DNA of 64,000 bases, taken from Nymphaea colorata (taxonomy: Eukaryota > Streptophyta > Magnoliopsida > Nymphaeales > Nymphaeaceae). Positions 34,452-45,639 of the stretch are shown here, piece after piece. Under the pieces are notes generated by a model. The model was not told the DNA's origin. It worked only from the letters and a program-made list of their open reading frames with translations, and searched no databases. The translations under genes were made by a program, and so were the position numbers. The stretch spans positions 15,999,354 through 16,063,353 of the forward strand of contig NC_045142.1 of the NCBI RefSeq assembly GCF_008831285.2, given 5' to 3'. The stretch's first letter is position 1; every line of letters begins with the position of its first letter.

Positions 34452-36855
34452 TGTTGCACACTTGTAAGAGTCTTGATGCTTATAGGTAAAGCATAGAGGT
34501 GCTTCGTATAGGTTTGACCAGAATTAGAATCAAACTAGTATATTTTGAATTATAATAAATTTATCAAGAGGAACAATGATGTTATTAAATGATAAGACAA
34601 GGGTAAACTAGTAAATTCACCCTGACATTTTGAAGGTTAAATTGGGCACTTCCAAAGTGCAGGGACATGATAGAAATTTCATAGACAAGGGCATTTTAGT
34701 CCAAGTAACGATTAGGGTCCAAACATTAATTAAGTTAATCTAAACTTGTTTTTATTAAACTAAACAAAATTAATTAAAGTTAAGCTTAATTAAAAATAAA
34801 ATAAAATATATAATAGAATGTAATATAATATACTTCTGATAAGCATAGAGGGAACACTGTCCCTTAATGGGAGGTGTTCTTTACGTGTAAAAGAAGAAAG
34901 AAAGGGGAGAATAGATAAACAGAGGAGAAAGAGAGGAAGAGGAGAGAAAAAAAGAAAAATGATGTATCTACAATGAAGCAAAGACCTCACAGACGCTTGT
35001 TAGCCCAAGTAGATCACCCTACGTAGATCTGTACGGTTTTAAATTTTTAAAATTAGTCTTTATTTAGCTGAAAAATGGACAAAATGTGATTTTTCAGGTT
35101 GTACTCTATCCATTTACATTTATGAACGTACATTCACATTCCTCACTATCTCTAGAGCATATCTAACAAAACCGATTTTAATTTTAACTGTCGAATTGTA
35201 GTTTTCCAAGTGTGCTCATGCAAGGGATCCTTTTGTGGTTTTTAAGCAAACAACCCAACCTAAGATCACGAGAGTCATGCCATTGGACTCATTTCATGAC
35301 TCTGAGTCCAACAGTACCAGCCAGCCTATCAAGACCTACTAGTGCTTGACTAGGCTCGGTTCAACGGCTCAAGCCGGCCGTGATTGAGCTGGGCCAGACG
35401 ACCGTGGCTAGCCGCCTATAGCCCAGCCATGGCTAGGCCAAAGCCATGCTAGACTAACAAGACCAAGGCTACGCTACGCCAGCTTGGCCCAACTCGAGGC
35501 CTGGCCCAATGAACCTAACCAGACCCCCAGCTTTCATTATAAAAACATAATTTTGTGGAAAAGTTAGTTTAACCTAATAGTGCTTAGTGAGCTTAAACTC
35601 ACAAACTCAAGATATCACCCATGACTCTAGGTTCGCCAGTTGTGAGTGAACCAGTTAGGTTCTTTAGATGTGTCTTCGCATGCTATTCGATTATTATATT
35701 TAATGTTTAGATCCTATTAGATTGTTTGAAATGCATGTAGCATGTTTATCATAATTTTCATTCATGTAGGGTGTTGGAAAAATCATGCATTAATTTTTAA
35801 TAAGATGAATGAGAAGCTCAATGGTGAGTGACATAGTTCTGAGGGTGGTGAACAATCACTTACATTTGTAATTGTACTATGATGACAGTCCTTTGCCGTG
35901 TACCATCAGAGAATACTCGATGGGAGAGGTTTGGTTATGACCCTGCTCAAACATGGAAAGTCTGACAAGACTCTTGGCCCAATGTGAAGCTTTGGCTCAT
36001 GAGGGTCCAGGTTTGATAGGACCAGGCATAGTAGATGTCATGTTTCTCCCCCTTGCCCTCAAAATCTATTAGCGGGAAACTTCTCACTGGGGTTGACCAG
36101 TGGGCAAATTGATTGCTGCAATATTAAAACCAAGTGGAATTGAGTAAACGATCATCGTGGAACCAATGTATTGCCCATGATTGTGCCCAGTGGGTCAATA
36201 TTCAATGATAACTGAATAAAGTAATTCATAAGTGATTATTGACAGTCTTGCTTATATATTTTATATTCATGGTATAAATATCTTGTGTTTTAATGTCATG
36301 ACATATTGTCCTGTACGCATGAGCTAGATCTTCACAAACACCTCACATGTGGACCTACTGAGTAAGAGAAATCATACTCATGTTTGAAATTGTATTGTTT
36401 TCCAGGTAATTTTGGTGTTCCACAAGAGTGAGCAAGGGAGATCTAACAATTTTTGCCTACATACATCTGCGCAACTGGTTTTTTGACTGGTATATATTTG
36501 TACGGTTTGTGGCTCTATAACTAGCCCATAATGATTGGTGATACCTCCAACATGTAAATTATAAAGTTGGATTTTATTGGTGTGGATTTTCATGTGTTTG
36601 ATTTTGAACCATACGATCAATGAATGTGAGACTAGTTGTGGATCGATGAATGTGAAACTAGTCCTTAAACTGATTAGAACCATTAATTTTCTAGGACAGG
36701 TCATGCCATGCGCTAATATGCAGACAAATTATTTGTACATGCTTTAAGACAAACTGGACTCACGCAAACTAAGTAGGTCATGTGATTGTGAATGTTGTGC
36801 TACCCCCATGAATGAATGCATAAAAAAAATTTGGGAAACTTTTTGGGATGTTACA
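34452..36855 (+). repeat. 5' LTR of a chromovirus-like Ty3-gypsy element
   Basis: Starts TGTTGCACACTTGTAAG and ends GGGATGTTACA, about 2.4 kb, a length typical of plant Tekay/Del-type chromoviruses. A TATA-rich stretch (AAATATATAATAG, about 34803-34816) lies 350 bp in and is followed by a polypurine leader. The first 350 bp recur inverted at 38696-39101, which independently supports the LTR start. The 3' end is placed by the adjacent primer site. Confidence 0.7.
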
Positions 36856-36865
36856 ATCTTTACAT

Positions 36866-36881
36866 TATATCAGAGACATGG
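36866..36881 (+). other. Primer binding site of the chromovirus-like element
   Basis: TATATCAGAGACATGG resembles the chromovirus site TGGTATCAGAGC (initiator methionine tRNA), about 10 bp after the LTR end. Confidence 0.6.
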
Positions 36882-36995
36882 GCCAGTGAGCCACATAATG
36901 GTGTTTTGTGCATAGATAACTGTGTAGGTCCAAGCCTTATATCACTCTCCAGTCTTGTTCAGTGGTGTTGCACATAACTTAATCAGTAATTTATA

Positions 36996-37935
36996 TTGAT
37001 GATTGATTTATGTGATTCTAATTTTATTAACTTTATATTTACATGTACTATAGAGAGTGATGATCAGCCTTCCATAGATGACAACCAAGCACAAGTATGG
37101 GTAGAACAAAGGGATTTTTTTATGGAATTCCTACACACCATGTCACAGTACATTGCTGCCAAACCACATACACAACATGCCGGATCTTGCACAGTATGAA
37201 AGGAGGTAACATATAAGCAGCTCATGGAGATGGAGCCATCAACTTTTTCTGGAGTTGGAACCACCATCTTTTACTAGAATTGGCAGTAAAATAGACCCAT
37301 AGTATCGATCAAACCTTTGGAGTGCTTTAACTGTCAAAACATTATAAAATAGATTTTGGCACCTATCACTTGGAGGCCAATGTATGTCTTTGGTGGAACA
37401 CCATCAAAGAGATTCAATTCACAGAACGAATAAGGATTATCTGAAAACATTTTAAGGAAGTCTTCCTAGAGTAACACCCAGGATGAAAAGGACAAGAATT
37501 TAAAGAATTTTTGGTGTTAAAACAAGACCCGATGATGACCGTGCTAGACTATACAGCCAAATTATGGAATCTTCTCAAGCATTGTTGCAACACGTATATG
37601 ATGGAAGCAGCTTGAGCTAAGAAGTGTGTGAAGGCCTAAAGCATGCCTTGAGTAGCAGGGTACTTCCTAGTACACGCCGAAGATCTTTTTGTAGACATAG
37701 ATATGGCCAAGGCAGTGCAGGAGGATTGGGAGCAAAATATTTGCTCCCAATCTGCATTTAAGGGAAAGAGAGCCTCTGAAGACCAGAGCGGGCCAAGAAG
37801 TCAATTCAGCGACCAAAGAAGAAATTTTATGCATACGGTGAAGAAACATAAATCAGTCAGTGGAGGTCAGTTTCAGCAACAACTTTGGATTACTATGGAT
37901 AACTCCAATAGTAGGGTCAGTCTAGCTGACTCTTA
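36996..37935 (+). pseudogene. Chromovirus-like gag
   Basis: Gag in pieces over three frames. After an N-terminal acidic stretch ending near 37199, the capsid part shows VWWNTIKEIQFTERIRI (about 37390-37435), HFKEVFLE, KGQEFKEFLVLKQDPMMTVL and DYTAKLWNLLKHC (37490-37590), the equivalent of the chromovirus block with a FxxxF...Q...V..Y...F..L pattern. The frame 37703-37936 gives a basic, Gln/Ser-rich tail (KGKRASEDQSGPRSQFSDQR) that precedes the zinc knuckle. There are stops at several points. Confidence 0.78.
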
Positions 37936-37939
37936 AAGT

Positions 37940-38690
37940 GTGTAGTCTGTGGAGACAACCATTCTGATCGACATTGCTACCTTAAATTTTGAGTGTGCCT
38001 AACAAAGTTATTAAATCAGAGATTGCCCAATTTGCTAGTGCCCATACAATCTCATAAAGTGCCATGACTTTCCCAACCTCCCCCCACCTATGAAAGGACC
38101 AGGGCATGTTTATGCCTTAACAACCCCTGAGCCATAATACTCTACAAGGTGTTTTTTGTATAGCTAGATGCTCATACTATGTTCGATTCTAGAGCTACAC
38201 ACTTGTTTATTTCTAGTAAATTTGCTAAGTAGTTACATGTGTGAGGTAAAACTATTGGATTTGCTACGGTAGCATGTTCACCTTTAGGTGTTGAGACTTT
38301 TTGCCTCATGTTGGAGTTATTATTGTTGATTGTAACTTTCCTGTAAATTTAGTTATGTTAGATTGGAATAATTATGATGTGATTTTGGGCAGTGATTGGT
38401 TGTGTAAGCATTATGTTTCTCTGGGTTGTCATGATTGAAAAAATTTGTTTGCTCCACTCAGTGAGTTGGCATTGGATACCACTTGGGTGTGAAAATGTCA
38501 ATTCGAGATACTATATCTGCACGGAATGCCCAAAGGTGTATTGAGATTGGTGCTACAATAATCATTGCAAGTACTATTTTGTCGGAGCATTCGCCCAAAA
38601 CATTGGTAGACACTAAAGTACTAAAGGTTTCCCAGATATCTATCCAAAAGATTTGTTAGACCTATTATTTGTGAAAAGGGAAGGATGGGT
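37940..38690 (+). pseudogene. Chromovirus-like zinc knuckle and aspartic protease
   Basis: A CSVCGDNHSDRHCY knuckle (37940-37985) follows the gag tail. The protease reads TMFDSRATHLFISSKFAK (38177-38230): the active-site DSGAT is changed to DSRAT. The C-terminal flap region is VMLDWNNYDVILGSDWLCKH then YVSLGCHD (38355-38435), the family's YDVILGMDWL motif. The linker to RT follows as RNAQRCIEIG and SEHSPKTLVDTKVLKVSQIS up to about 38645. The coding ends where the PDVFP motif of RT would start. Confidence 0.85.
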
Positions 38691-38695
38691 CACTC

Positions 38696-39101
38696 TGATT
38701 GTGTGTCGATTAAAGACTTCTTAACCATTATATTATATTATATTCTTAATTAGGCTTAACTTTAGTTAGTCTTGCTTAGCTTAATAAAAAAGATCTATAT
38801 TACCTTAATTAGTATTTATACCTTAATCTTTTACTTGAACCAAAATGCCCTTGTCAATTTATGAAATTCAGACTTTTTGATGTTCTAATCTTACCCATAA
38901 CAATTTCAAAATTTACTTCATGTCCCATATATGAATTTACTACTTTACCCTGGTGACATCCTTATCAATCTTGATAAATTTATTAGAATTCAAAATATAC
39001 TAGTCTGATTCTCATTCTCATCAAACCTACATGCAGCAAATTTTGCTAATTTAATACGCTTATCTCATTCACCTTTCAAGCAAGTGCACATACACGTAAC
39101 A
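38696..39101 (-). repeat. Inverted LTR start of the chromovirus-like family
   Basis: On the - strand, begins TGTTACGTGTATGTGCAC at 39101 and runs to about 38696. Matches 34452-34830 in opposite orientation (shared GATAAATTTATTA(T/G)AATTC and AAAATGCCCTTGTC on the appropriate strands). Only the U3 part remains. The two copies differ clearly, so this is not a recent fold-back copy. Confidence 0.8.
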
Positions 39102-40481
39102 AAAATGACTCACTTGAAGGTTGACTATGATCTCGGAGATCAAGATCTTTAGAAAAGAAAAATGTGGCTAACTCCGCAAACTTGGCTTGCTGGTTTTCGG
39201 GTCTAGTTCCAGCCTTTTTTGACTGAAATTTTTATATTATTTTTAATTGAAATTCAGTCCATTTCTATGCCAGAAATGAACATTTAGTTCTGTAGCTTTG
39301 GAAATATTGACATGTTAGAAAATTTAAGAGGCAGGCTTAAGGATTTGACAAGCTAATCTTAACTCTTTTTTCTGAATACACATGGTTTTGAGTTCTTAAA
39401 ATCTAGAATTTTAGATCATTCTTTAATGGTTTTCAAACATTAAGAACATATAAATTGATCTCCTCATAAAACCGATTTTTAAGACTTCATTTTGAAGGAG
39501 GTCAGATCCTTTGAGAGGCCTGCTGATTTGGGCGGCCATTTCCGACTTGGGGGCTGCTGATTTAAGACCTGAAATTTAGGATTTCAGATGCTGTTTGATA
39601 AGTATATAGGACTGCTCTTTATAGGAAAGGAGAAAAAGTTCTGGTTTCCTCTTTATGATTGCCGGTTTTGGCAATTGTTTAAGTAGAGAACTCTTATTTA
39701 GATTATCACTAATCATGTTTGATTAGGACTCGGTTCTCAACAACATTTCGCGAATAAGGTTATGAAAATTATAGAAAACTTTGAAAATTTGACATATACA
39801 TTTTAAGCAAATGGTGGCTTAATTGCAAAAACAAGCTTGATGTGGTTGATTTAGCCTATTATAAAGTGAACTATAGTCATTGTTTTGAGCAAGTTCAATC
39901 CTTAGTGGGCTGAAATTGATAGGTTGTTGTGATGGCATTGTGATCTTGAAATAGAGACATCATTCATTCGTTTCCCTCCTCTCTCTCTTATATATTCTAT
40001 CCATTATAATGAAAATGTGAAATTAAAAGACGAGATAGAAGAGAAAAACATAGTCAAGACATATATCCCTCATCCTATTCTTATTTTCTCTCACCGTTGC
40101 TTCTCTTCATGACTTGGGACTTTTGAAATCTGGTTGGAGTTGCTTTAGTGGGCCGGTTAAGAAAAAAAATTTCATTTTCTTGGCTGAAAACAGGTTTAGG
40201 GAGGTTTTCTATCAAAAACATATTAGATGCCATGTGTTGTGGTGTGCTTAGCATGTACACTTCACGCAGACAGCCCAGCTGGGCATCATTCCCAGCCTTG
40301 AATTAAATAAGAAGCACCCCACATGTTGGCTCTAAATCATTCATCAATGCATAGAAAAAACTAAAATTACAAAGGAGTGAAAATTAGCTTAAGGTACCCA
40401 CCTTGTTTGGGTGACTTGGAAGAGAGTAGAGGTCAAATTTGATTTCCTTAGTTATAAATCTAAAATGAAGACACAAATCAA

Positions 40482-40559
40482 GGGCTAAGCTTAAGAAATC
40501 CAAACATTCAACGGAGAAGAGGGCTAAGCTTAAGAAATCCAAACATTCAACGGAGAAGA
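40482..40559. repeat. Perfect 39 bp tandem duplication
   Basis: GGGCTAAGCTTAAGAAATCC plus 19 further bases, repeated exactly at 40482-40520 and 40521-40559. The lack of differences points to a recent event within an old LTR. Confidence 0.95.
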
Positions 40560-40704
40560 AACTTTCTTCTTGTTGGAATGGCAGGAATATATCTGGTTCT
40601 CACTGCCTGTAACTAGAAAATCCTAAGCTTGAACCCGAGAGTGGAATTCAAGCTTTGGAAATTCGGCAAAAGGGAGGACTTCAAAGCCACCAGCTGTTCT
40701 CCTT

Positions 40705-40725
40705 TTCTTCTTCTTCTTCTTCTTC
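40705..40725. repeat. (TTC)n microsatellite
   Basis: Seven TTC units in the presumed R/U5 part of the Tat 2 LTR. Confidence 0.9.
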
Positions 40726-41956
40726 TCTGCTCCGCTGATAAAAGAAGGGGACAGAGAGAGAGAGTTGCATGAGCTGCTGACCTGAGAGAGAGAGCTACTG
40801 ATCTTGCTGGAAGGGGAGCTGCGAACTACGTTCAAGAGCTGCTGAGGCAAGCTGAAGGAGAGGCCTGTGTGAGCTGTGAAGCTGCGGAGTGCACTGGAAG
40901 GAGAGGGCTGCATGAGCTTGAAGGAGAGCTGCCGAGTTCAAGCTGATTTGAGTGAGACTGAAGGAGAGCTGCTAAGGTCATCCAAAAGAAAAAGTTCCCC
41001 TTAAAGCCTTAACTTATGGCGTTATAGATTTTTTTATGCTTTGGAATTAATGAATTTCATAGGGGGTTGATATCTTCTCCTCTAAACTAATAAAGACTGT
41101 TGATGCCTTTAATAGATAGGTGATTGATTTGATTGAATCTAATGAATTTTTTTAATCTAAAAATGAGGGAGAGTTGCGCCCAACTAGGGCAGCTCTTTCT
41201 TAAATGGTCCATCATGGGATGGACATTCTCCTTTACTTGTTGTTTTGGAAATACCATGAATTGATTAGTTAGGTATTTGATTCCAATTAAAATCATTTAA
41301 ACATGATTCCAAAATAGAAGAGAGAGAGAGCCATGCCAACTAGGCTGCTGTCTCTTTTTGAACATAATGAATTGTTTTAATTATCTTTAAATGTTGTTGT
41401 AATTTCATCCTACTAGGAACAATTTTAATTTCCTTACTGGAAAATTATGGTTGGCTGAATCGGATGACATGGCAAAGATTAGCCAAAGTCAATTTTCCTA
41501 TCTGGCCAAGGAAGAATTCGAAATTATGAGGTGGATACCACCTTATTTTATCTTGAAATCCACCAATCAAAATGTAGATTTTAATATTTTGATTAGGATT
41601 GGTGACATGTCAAAGAGAATTAGATTCTCTGTGATTTTGAAAATTATTGTACTGACCTAGTCCACACGTAGGAGCTAAGTGAGTCTAGGCTCAGCCAAAG
41701 CTCATTGTCGCTTTGACTAGACTCCAGTCTAGTTATTTTCGTTCTGTAATCTAGATGTTCATCTAATTCTAGTTTGAACCTTGTTTTAATTTGTTTATTG
41801 CACTTAACCACACATCTTTGGTATTTTTCCAAACTTTTGAACAATCGTTTTGGCAAGTGTATGTCAAATTGATTGACTTTTGATAAGCCTAATTCAATTA
41901 CTTGGTATCTCAAGTGCTTTTCAACTTGTTGAACCAGATCATGTGATCATCTGCTC

Positions 41957-41966
41957 TTATTTATAC
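41957..41966 (-). promoter_or_regulatory. Candidate LTR TATA box of Tat element 2
   Basis: GTATAAATAA on the - strand, about 500 bp from the LTR start. Support is consensus and position only. Confidence 0.4.
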
Positions 41967-42459
41967 AAACTGATTTAAAACCCTGAATTAGGGTTTCTAC
42001 GATTTGCATTTAAAATTGATGTGGATATTTTAGTCCCCATAATTCTAGTGTTGGAGGAACTGATTAAGTCAATGTTTTAACTTAGTTTCAATCAAGATTT
42101 TAAATTCCAAATTGTGAGTTGACATTGGATTTTGGACCTAGCTTCGTGGCTTTAGGCTATATTGATCTTTTAGAGCTCTATTTTAGCTCTAATTGAAGCC
42201 TTGAAGCTTTAGTCTGGATTGAAACTTGAATCTAAAGTGTTGTCTTAGATCTATTATATGGTTAGAATTGAGATGCAGAGCTCTTAGATGATTCAGAGTT
42301 TAAAATTTTGAATTAAGATTGCAACTAACTCCAAGAGTTTGCTTTAGGATTTGGATTTAGTGTGCTTCGAAGTACATTACTTTTGGTTTTGCCTAAAATA
42401 TTTTCCAAAAATTTGAAATTACCACTGGGATTTGAATGAGAAAATTTGGGGTATTAAAA

Positions 42460-42472
42460 GATGCCCCTTTTT
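42460..42472 (-). other. Polypurine tract of Tat element 2
   Basis: AAAAAGGGGCATC on the - strand directly before the LTR start. Same ending (CATC) as the tract of element 1. Confidence 0.75.
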
Positions 42473-42714
42473 ACTGTTGAGCAAGCCTTAGGCTTTACTT
42501 AGCAGTAAAAACATGCCTGCCAAATTTTCACAAAGTTGGATTGAGGGTTTTGTTACTCTTGCAAAGAGCAATTGTTGAGGGCAAAGGCTTGACTATAAAG
42601 TTTTCCTCAATTTTGTAGTTAGCATTGTAGATAAATTGATATCAATTAAGAAATCATGCAATTATAAAGAGTCTTTGCATTTGGTAATTTAGAGGTTTTG
42701 GCCCTTTATGCCTT

Positions 42715-43040
42715 ATCTCCCTTGGCAAGTGCTTAATTTTGATTTTGATTTTGTTTTGTTTTTTGCCTTTTCAGCATTTATTTGAATTTTGCTTTGTCCT
42801 TTGACTCATCTTTCACCTTCGAGGGACATACCTCACCACCCCAAAGGCTATTATGGAATTCCACAACTTTGGCAGTTTTATATAGCTTCGATTTGTGCAA
42901 TGTCATGCCTCTCAAGCTTTTCTATTGAAAGCTTGTAGTGAGTTTTGGGATGGCAGCTCCTAGACTAGTTGGCCTTATAATACCAGGTGTAGAACACCCC
43001 TTGGACTTACTCGAGTTCAGAAGGTTTTAGGATGTTTGAC
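42715..43040 (-). other. Conserved 3' UTR block of the Tat family (element 2 copy)
   Basis: Counterpart of 19150-19460. Shared + strand phrases include TTTGGCAGTTTTATATAGCT versus TTTGGTAGTTGTGTATAGTT, ACAATGTCATG, and (C/A)GAGTTCAGAAGG. The tandem array seen in element 1 is not evident in this copy. Confidence 0.7.
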
Positions 43041-43589
43041 ATATGCAAATGGCATAAGAGGTCATATGCTACCCACTATTATAGAGATTTTGAACCACAA
43101 GAACAACCACACTCACTCTGAACTCATCACTCAAATCATTTTATTTGATAGTTTTTCTTTATCTTGCCAATGTCCGTTTGGTCACAAGGACTTTTTTCTC
43201 ATGGCACCTCATGCTCGACCTTCACAAATGTTTGACTATCAGGACTAATATTAACTTCTGACCATTGGTTCCTTGATTTCAATGGAATTTCTTCTACAAT
43301 GCAAACCAATGCCCTTTGTGGTTGCTCTTTCAGGATTGAGTTATGAGCTTAATTTTGGAAATTGAAAATTGTTTGTAGAGATTTTGTTTGAAAAGATTGT
43401 TTGAGTTTTTTTAAGAAATTCTTCTAAAGAGATGGTTTGTCAAATCAATTTTGATTGTACTTGAAATTTTCTGTTATGAGGTAAGATATATCTAAAGGAT
43501 TGAAAATAAAGTAAAGTAATTCATTGGAGAATTATCCATTGTTTATTTGTTTGTAATTCTTACTTGTGATTACACTCAACTTATTGAGG

Positions 43590-44720
43590 TGTAATCATTG
43601 ATTCAATCGACGATTGCAACCTCATTGACATCAATTAGTCAAAAGGAGTTGTGAGGTAAGGCTTCATGAACAACGTAAGGTCCTTCAGACTTTGGTACCA
43701 ATTTGGCTTTGGGTCTATCACTGAGAAGAGCCACAAATTGAAGATTGGGTCTACCACTGAGAAGAGCCACAAATTGAAGAACTAAGTCATTTACTTGAAG
43801 TCTTCTTTCAATGACATACTTGGTATAATGTCGGGCAACTCTTTTGTGATAGGCTTTAGCATGTTTTGCTATATGTAGTCTTTTCTCATCTAGGAGGTAG
43901 AGTTGTGCCAGTCTTCCCTATCTGTATGTGTTGATGAATGTTCAATAAGAGTAGCGAACTTCTTCTTGGGCTTATGAAAATGCAATGGAAGGGTAATTTC
44001 TGTTTCATATACCAACTCTACTGGCGTTGCATTTGTAGGCGTTGGAATAGTTGTTCGATATGCCCAAAGTGCATCAAGGATCTTTTCATACCAATCTCGG
44101 CTTATTTCAACAATTCTTTCTAAAATACAAATCATAATTTTGTTCACTACTTTTGCTTGATCATTACCATGAGTATAATATGGTGCAGGGAAGTGATGTT
44201 GTATTTGACATTTGTTGCAAATGTTTCGCATCTTCTCAATTTTAAAATGAGTGTCATTATCTAAAACAATGTCATAAATAATGCCAAATCTGCTGAAAAG
44301 ATTTTTGTGATGAATGAAAGCACATGTCATCCTTCAACTATTTATAGGGTGATTGTTTCCATCCATTTACTAAAATAGTCAGAAGTTGTTAGAAAATATT
44401 TGTGTCTATTTGAATTTGATGGGTTAATCAGGCTGATCAAGTTGAAGGCCAACATTGAGAAAGGCGAAGGTAAGCTTACTAAATGCAGGTATGCTGCTGA
44501 AGCATGAATTGATGGTGCTTGCAATTGACATTTATTACACTTCTTGATGAATTGATGACAGTCTTTCCACATGGTTGACCCATAATACCCACTTCGACTA
44601 TCTGTTTGGTGAGGTTTTGATATGCTACATGTCATACACAAATTCCATCATGGGTTTCTGAATTATTTCTAACACCTCTTGCTTGTCAAGATATTTTGCA
44701 TATTATGTGTTAAACCCTCT
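43590..44720 (-). pseudogene. Tat element 2 integrase, decayed
   Basis: - strand fragments: H2C2 zinc region with CHQFIKKCNKCQLQAPSIHA (about 44555-44490), core with SNSNRHKYFLTTSDYFSKWM (about 44420-44360), then LFSRFGIIYDIVLDNDTHF, APYYTHGNDQAKVVNKIM (with Asn and Lys where G-Q-A-E normally provides the catalytic Glu: the Glu is lost, reading QAK), WAYRTTIPTPTNATPVELVY, and the C-terminal module FVALLSDRPKAKLVPKSEG then PYVVHEALPHNSF, ending near 43590. Compared with element 1 it keeps longer open stretches (147 codons at 43890-44330). Loss of the catalytic Glu and two frame breaks make it inactive. Confidence 0.92.
43709..43780 (-). repeat. 36 bp tandem duplication in the integrase C-terminus
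   Basis: TTGGGTCTATCACTGAGAAG ... ends twice in a row with one substitution (43709-43744, 43745-43780). In frame it repeats NLQFVALLS(D/G)RP, 12 residues, so it would not break the frame. Confidence 0.9.
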
Positions 44721-45639
44721 TTTGTATTAGAATCCAGGTATAATAAAAATATCTTGCAAACATGTGTCTTAGACGTTTTGTTCTTTGTGAGATATTTCTG
44801 GTGGAAATGCCTCATTTTGGATGTAAATTCTTGATCTCTTGAAAATGACAAGTTAGAATTTTTGAAGAGTGGTTTGACAATAAAAATCATTAGAGATAGA
44901 CAAATGCTTGATTTGACATTACATAATTGGAATGAAATAACATTGTTTCCGATAACTCAATTGATTACAATGCTTTGGGTAGACTCTAACACCCAACTAA
45001 GAATGTTAGACAGACAGACATTTCCCCATCATTTGGCATAATCAGGACCTATGGTTGAACCAATGACAAGATAAATGTGAGCAAAAGGTCCCCAATGTTG
45101 TTGGGCTAGGGTGTATATTCTAGACCAATCTAGAGTGTCCAGCTTGTATTCCAGAATGACTCATTCTAGTCCGTTCTCATGAGTCTATCTTTTTCGTTAT
45201 AAAAAGTAACAAAGACCCCATTCTAGATGATATTATATTGTAAAATATGGCCTTAGAAATTAATAACCTTAGTATGGGTTGTAAGTAAATTTTTATTTGA
45301 TGACATCTCTGTGAAAGAAGTCCCAAATGTTCATGTTCAATAATCTCCCATTAGAATTTCAGAAATTGCTAGATTGTGGCTCCATGTGCTTGTAGAACCA
45401 AGATTGTAGTGCAAAGACACATCCTTCATTGTAATCTATATCATCAGTTGAAATTTTTTATAGTTCTTGGTAATGAAGACTAGTATTGTCATTGTTACCA
45501 ATCAACGGCTAAGTTTGATGTGCCCCACTTTTTGAAAAGACATGCAATTTGAAGGTCCATATTATGTTCTTTATTGTGGAAGAATCTAAAAGTAAATATG
45601 CAAGTCATCATTGAGTTCTTATTTTTATCTACAACATTT
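44721..45639. other. Part of Tat element 2, not identified
   Basis: Should correspond to RNase H and RT if the element were complete, but I find no such motif. A - strand phrase VFALQSWFYKHMEPQ near 45370 could be the C-terminal part of the PMD protein; this is weak. Confidence 0.35.

Larger units (their letters stand above)
34452..38695 (+). mobile_element. Truncated chromovirus-like Ty3-gypsy element
   Basis: 5' LTR, PBS, gag, zinc knuckle and protease in the expected order; then a sudden end at about 38695, just after the region joining protease to RT. RT, RNase H, integrase and the direct 3' LTR are missing. Instead the DNA continues into an inverted copy of the LTR start. The truncated element therefore cannot move by itself. 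Confidence 0.8.
39102..42459 (-). repeat. 3' LTR of Tat gypsy element 2 (extent approximate)
   Basis: On the - strand the LTR starts TTTTAATACCCCAAATTTTC at 42459, directly after a polypurine tract, in parallel with TGTAGACACCCCAAATTTTC of element 1. A TATA-like box lies about 500 bp in. Downstream lies a purine-rich leader-like zone with many GAGCTGC phrases (40730-40980), a CTT microsatellite and a perfect 39 bp duplication. The lower end is set only by the start of the inverted chromovirus LTR and may not be the true LTR end. Confidence 0.6.

Noticed and set aside
35340-35520. GC-rich stretch with GGCC words, resembling the hAT-like patches.
   Set aside because: It lies inside the chromovirus LTR and lacks the GGGCCCGGGC-type repeats; most likely ordinary LTR sequence.
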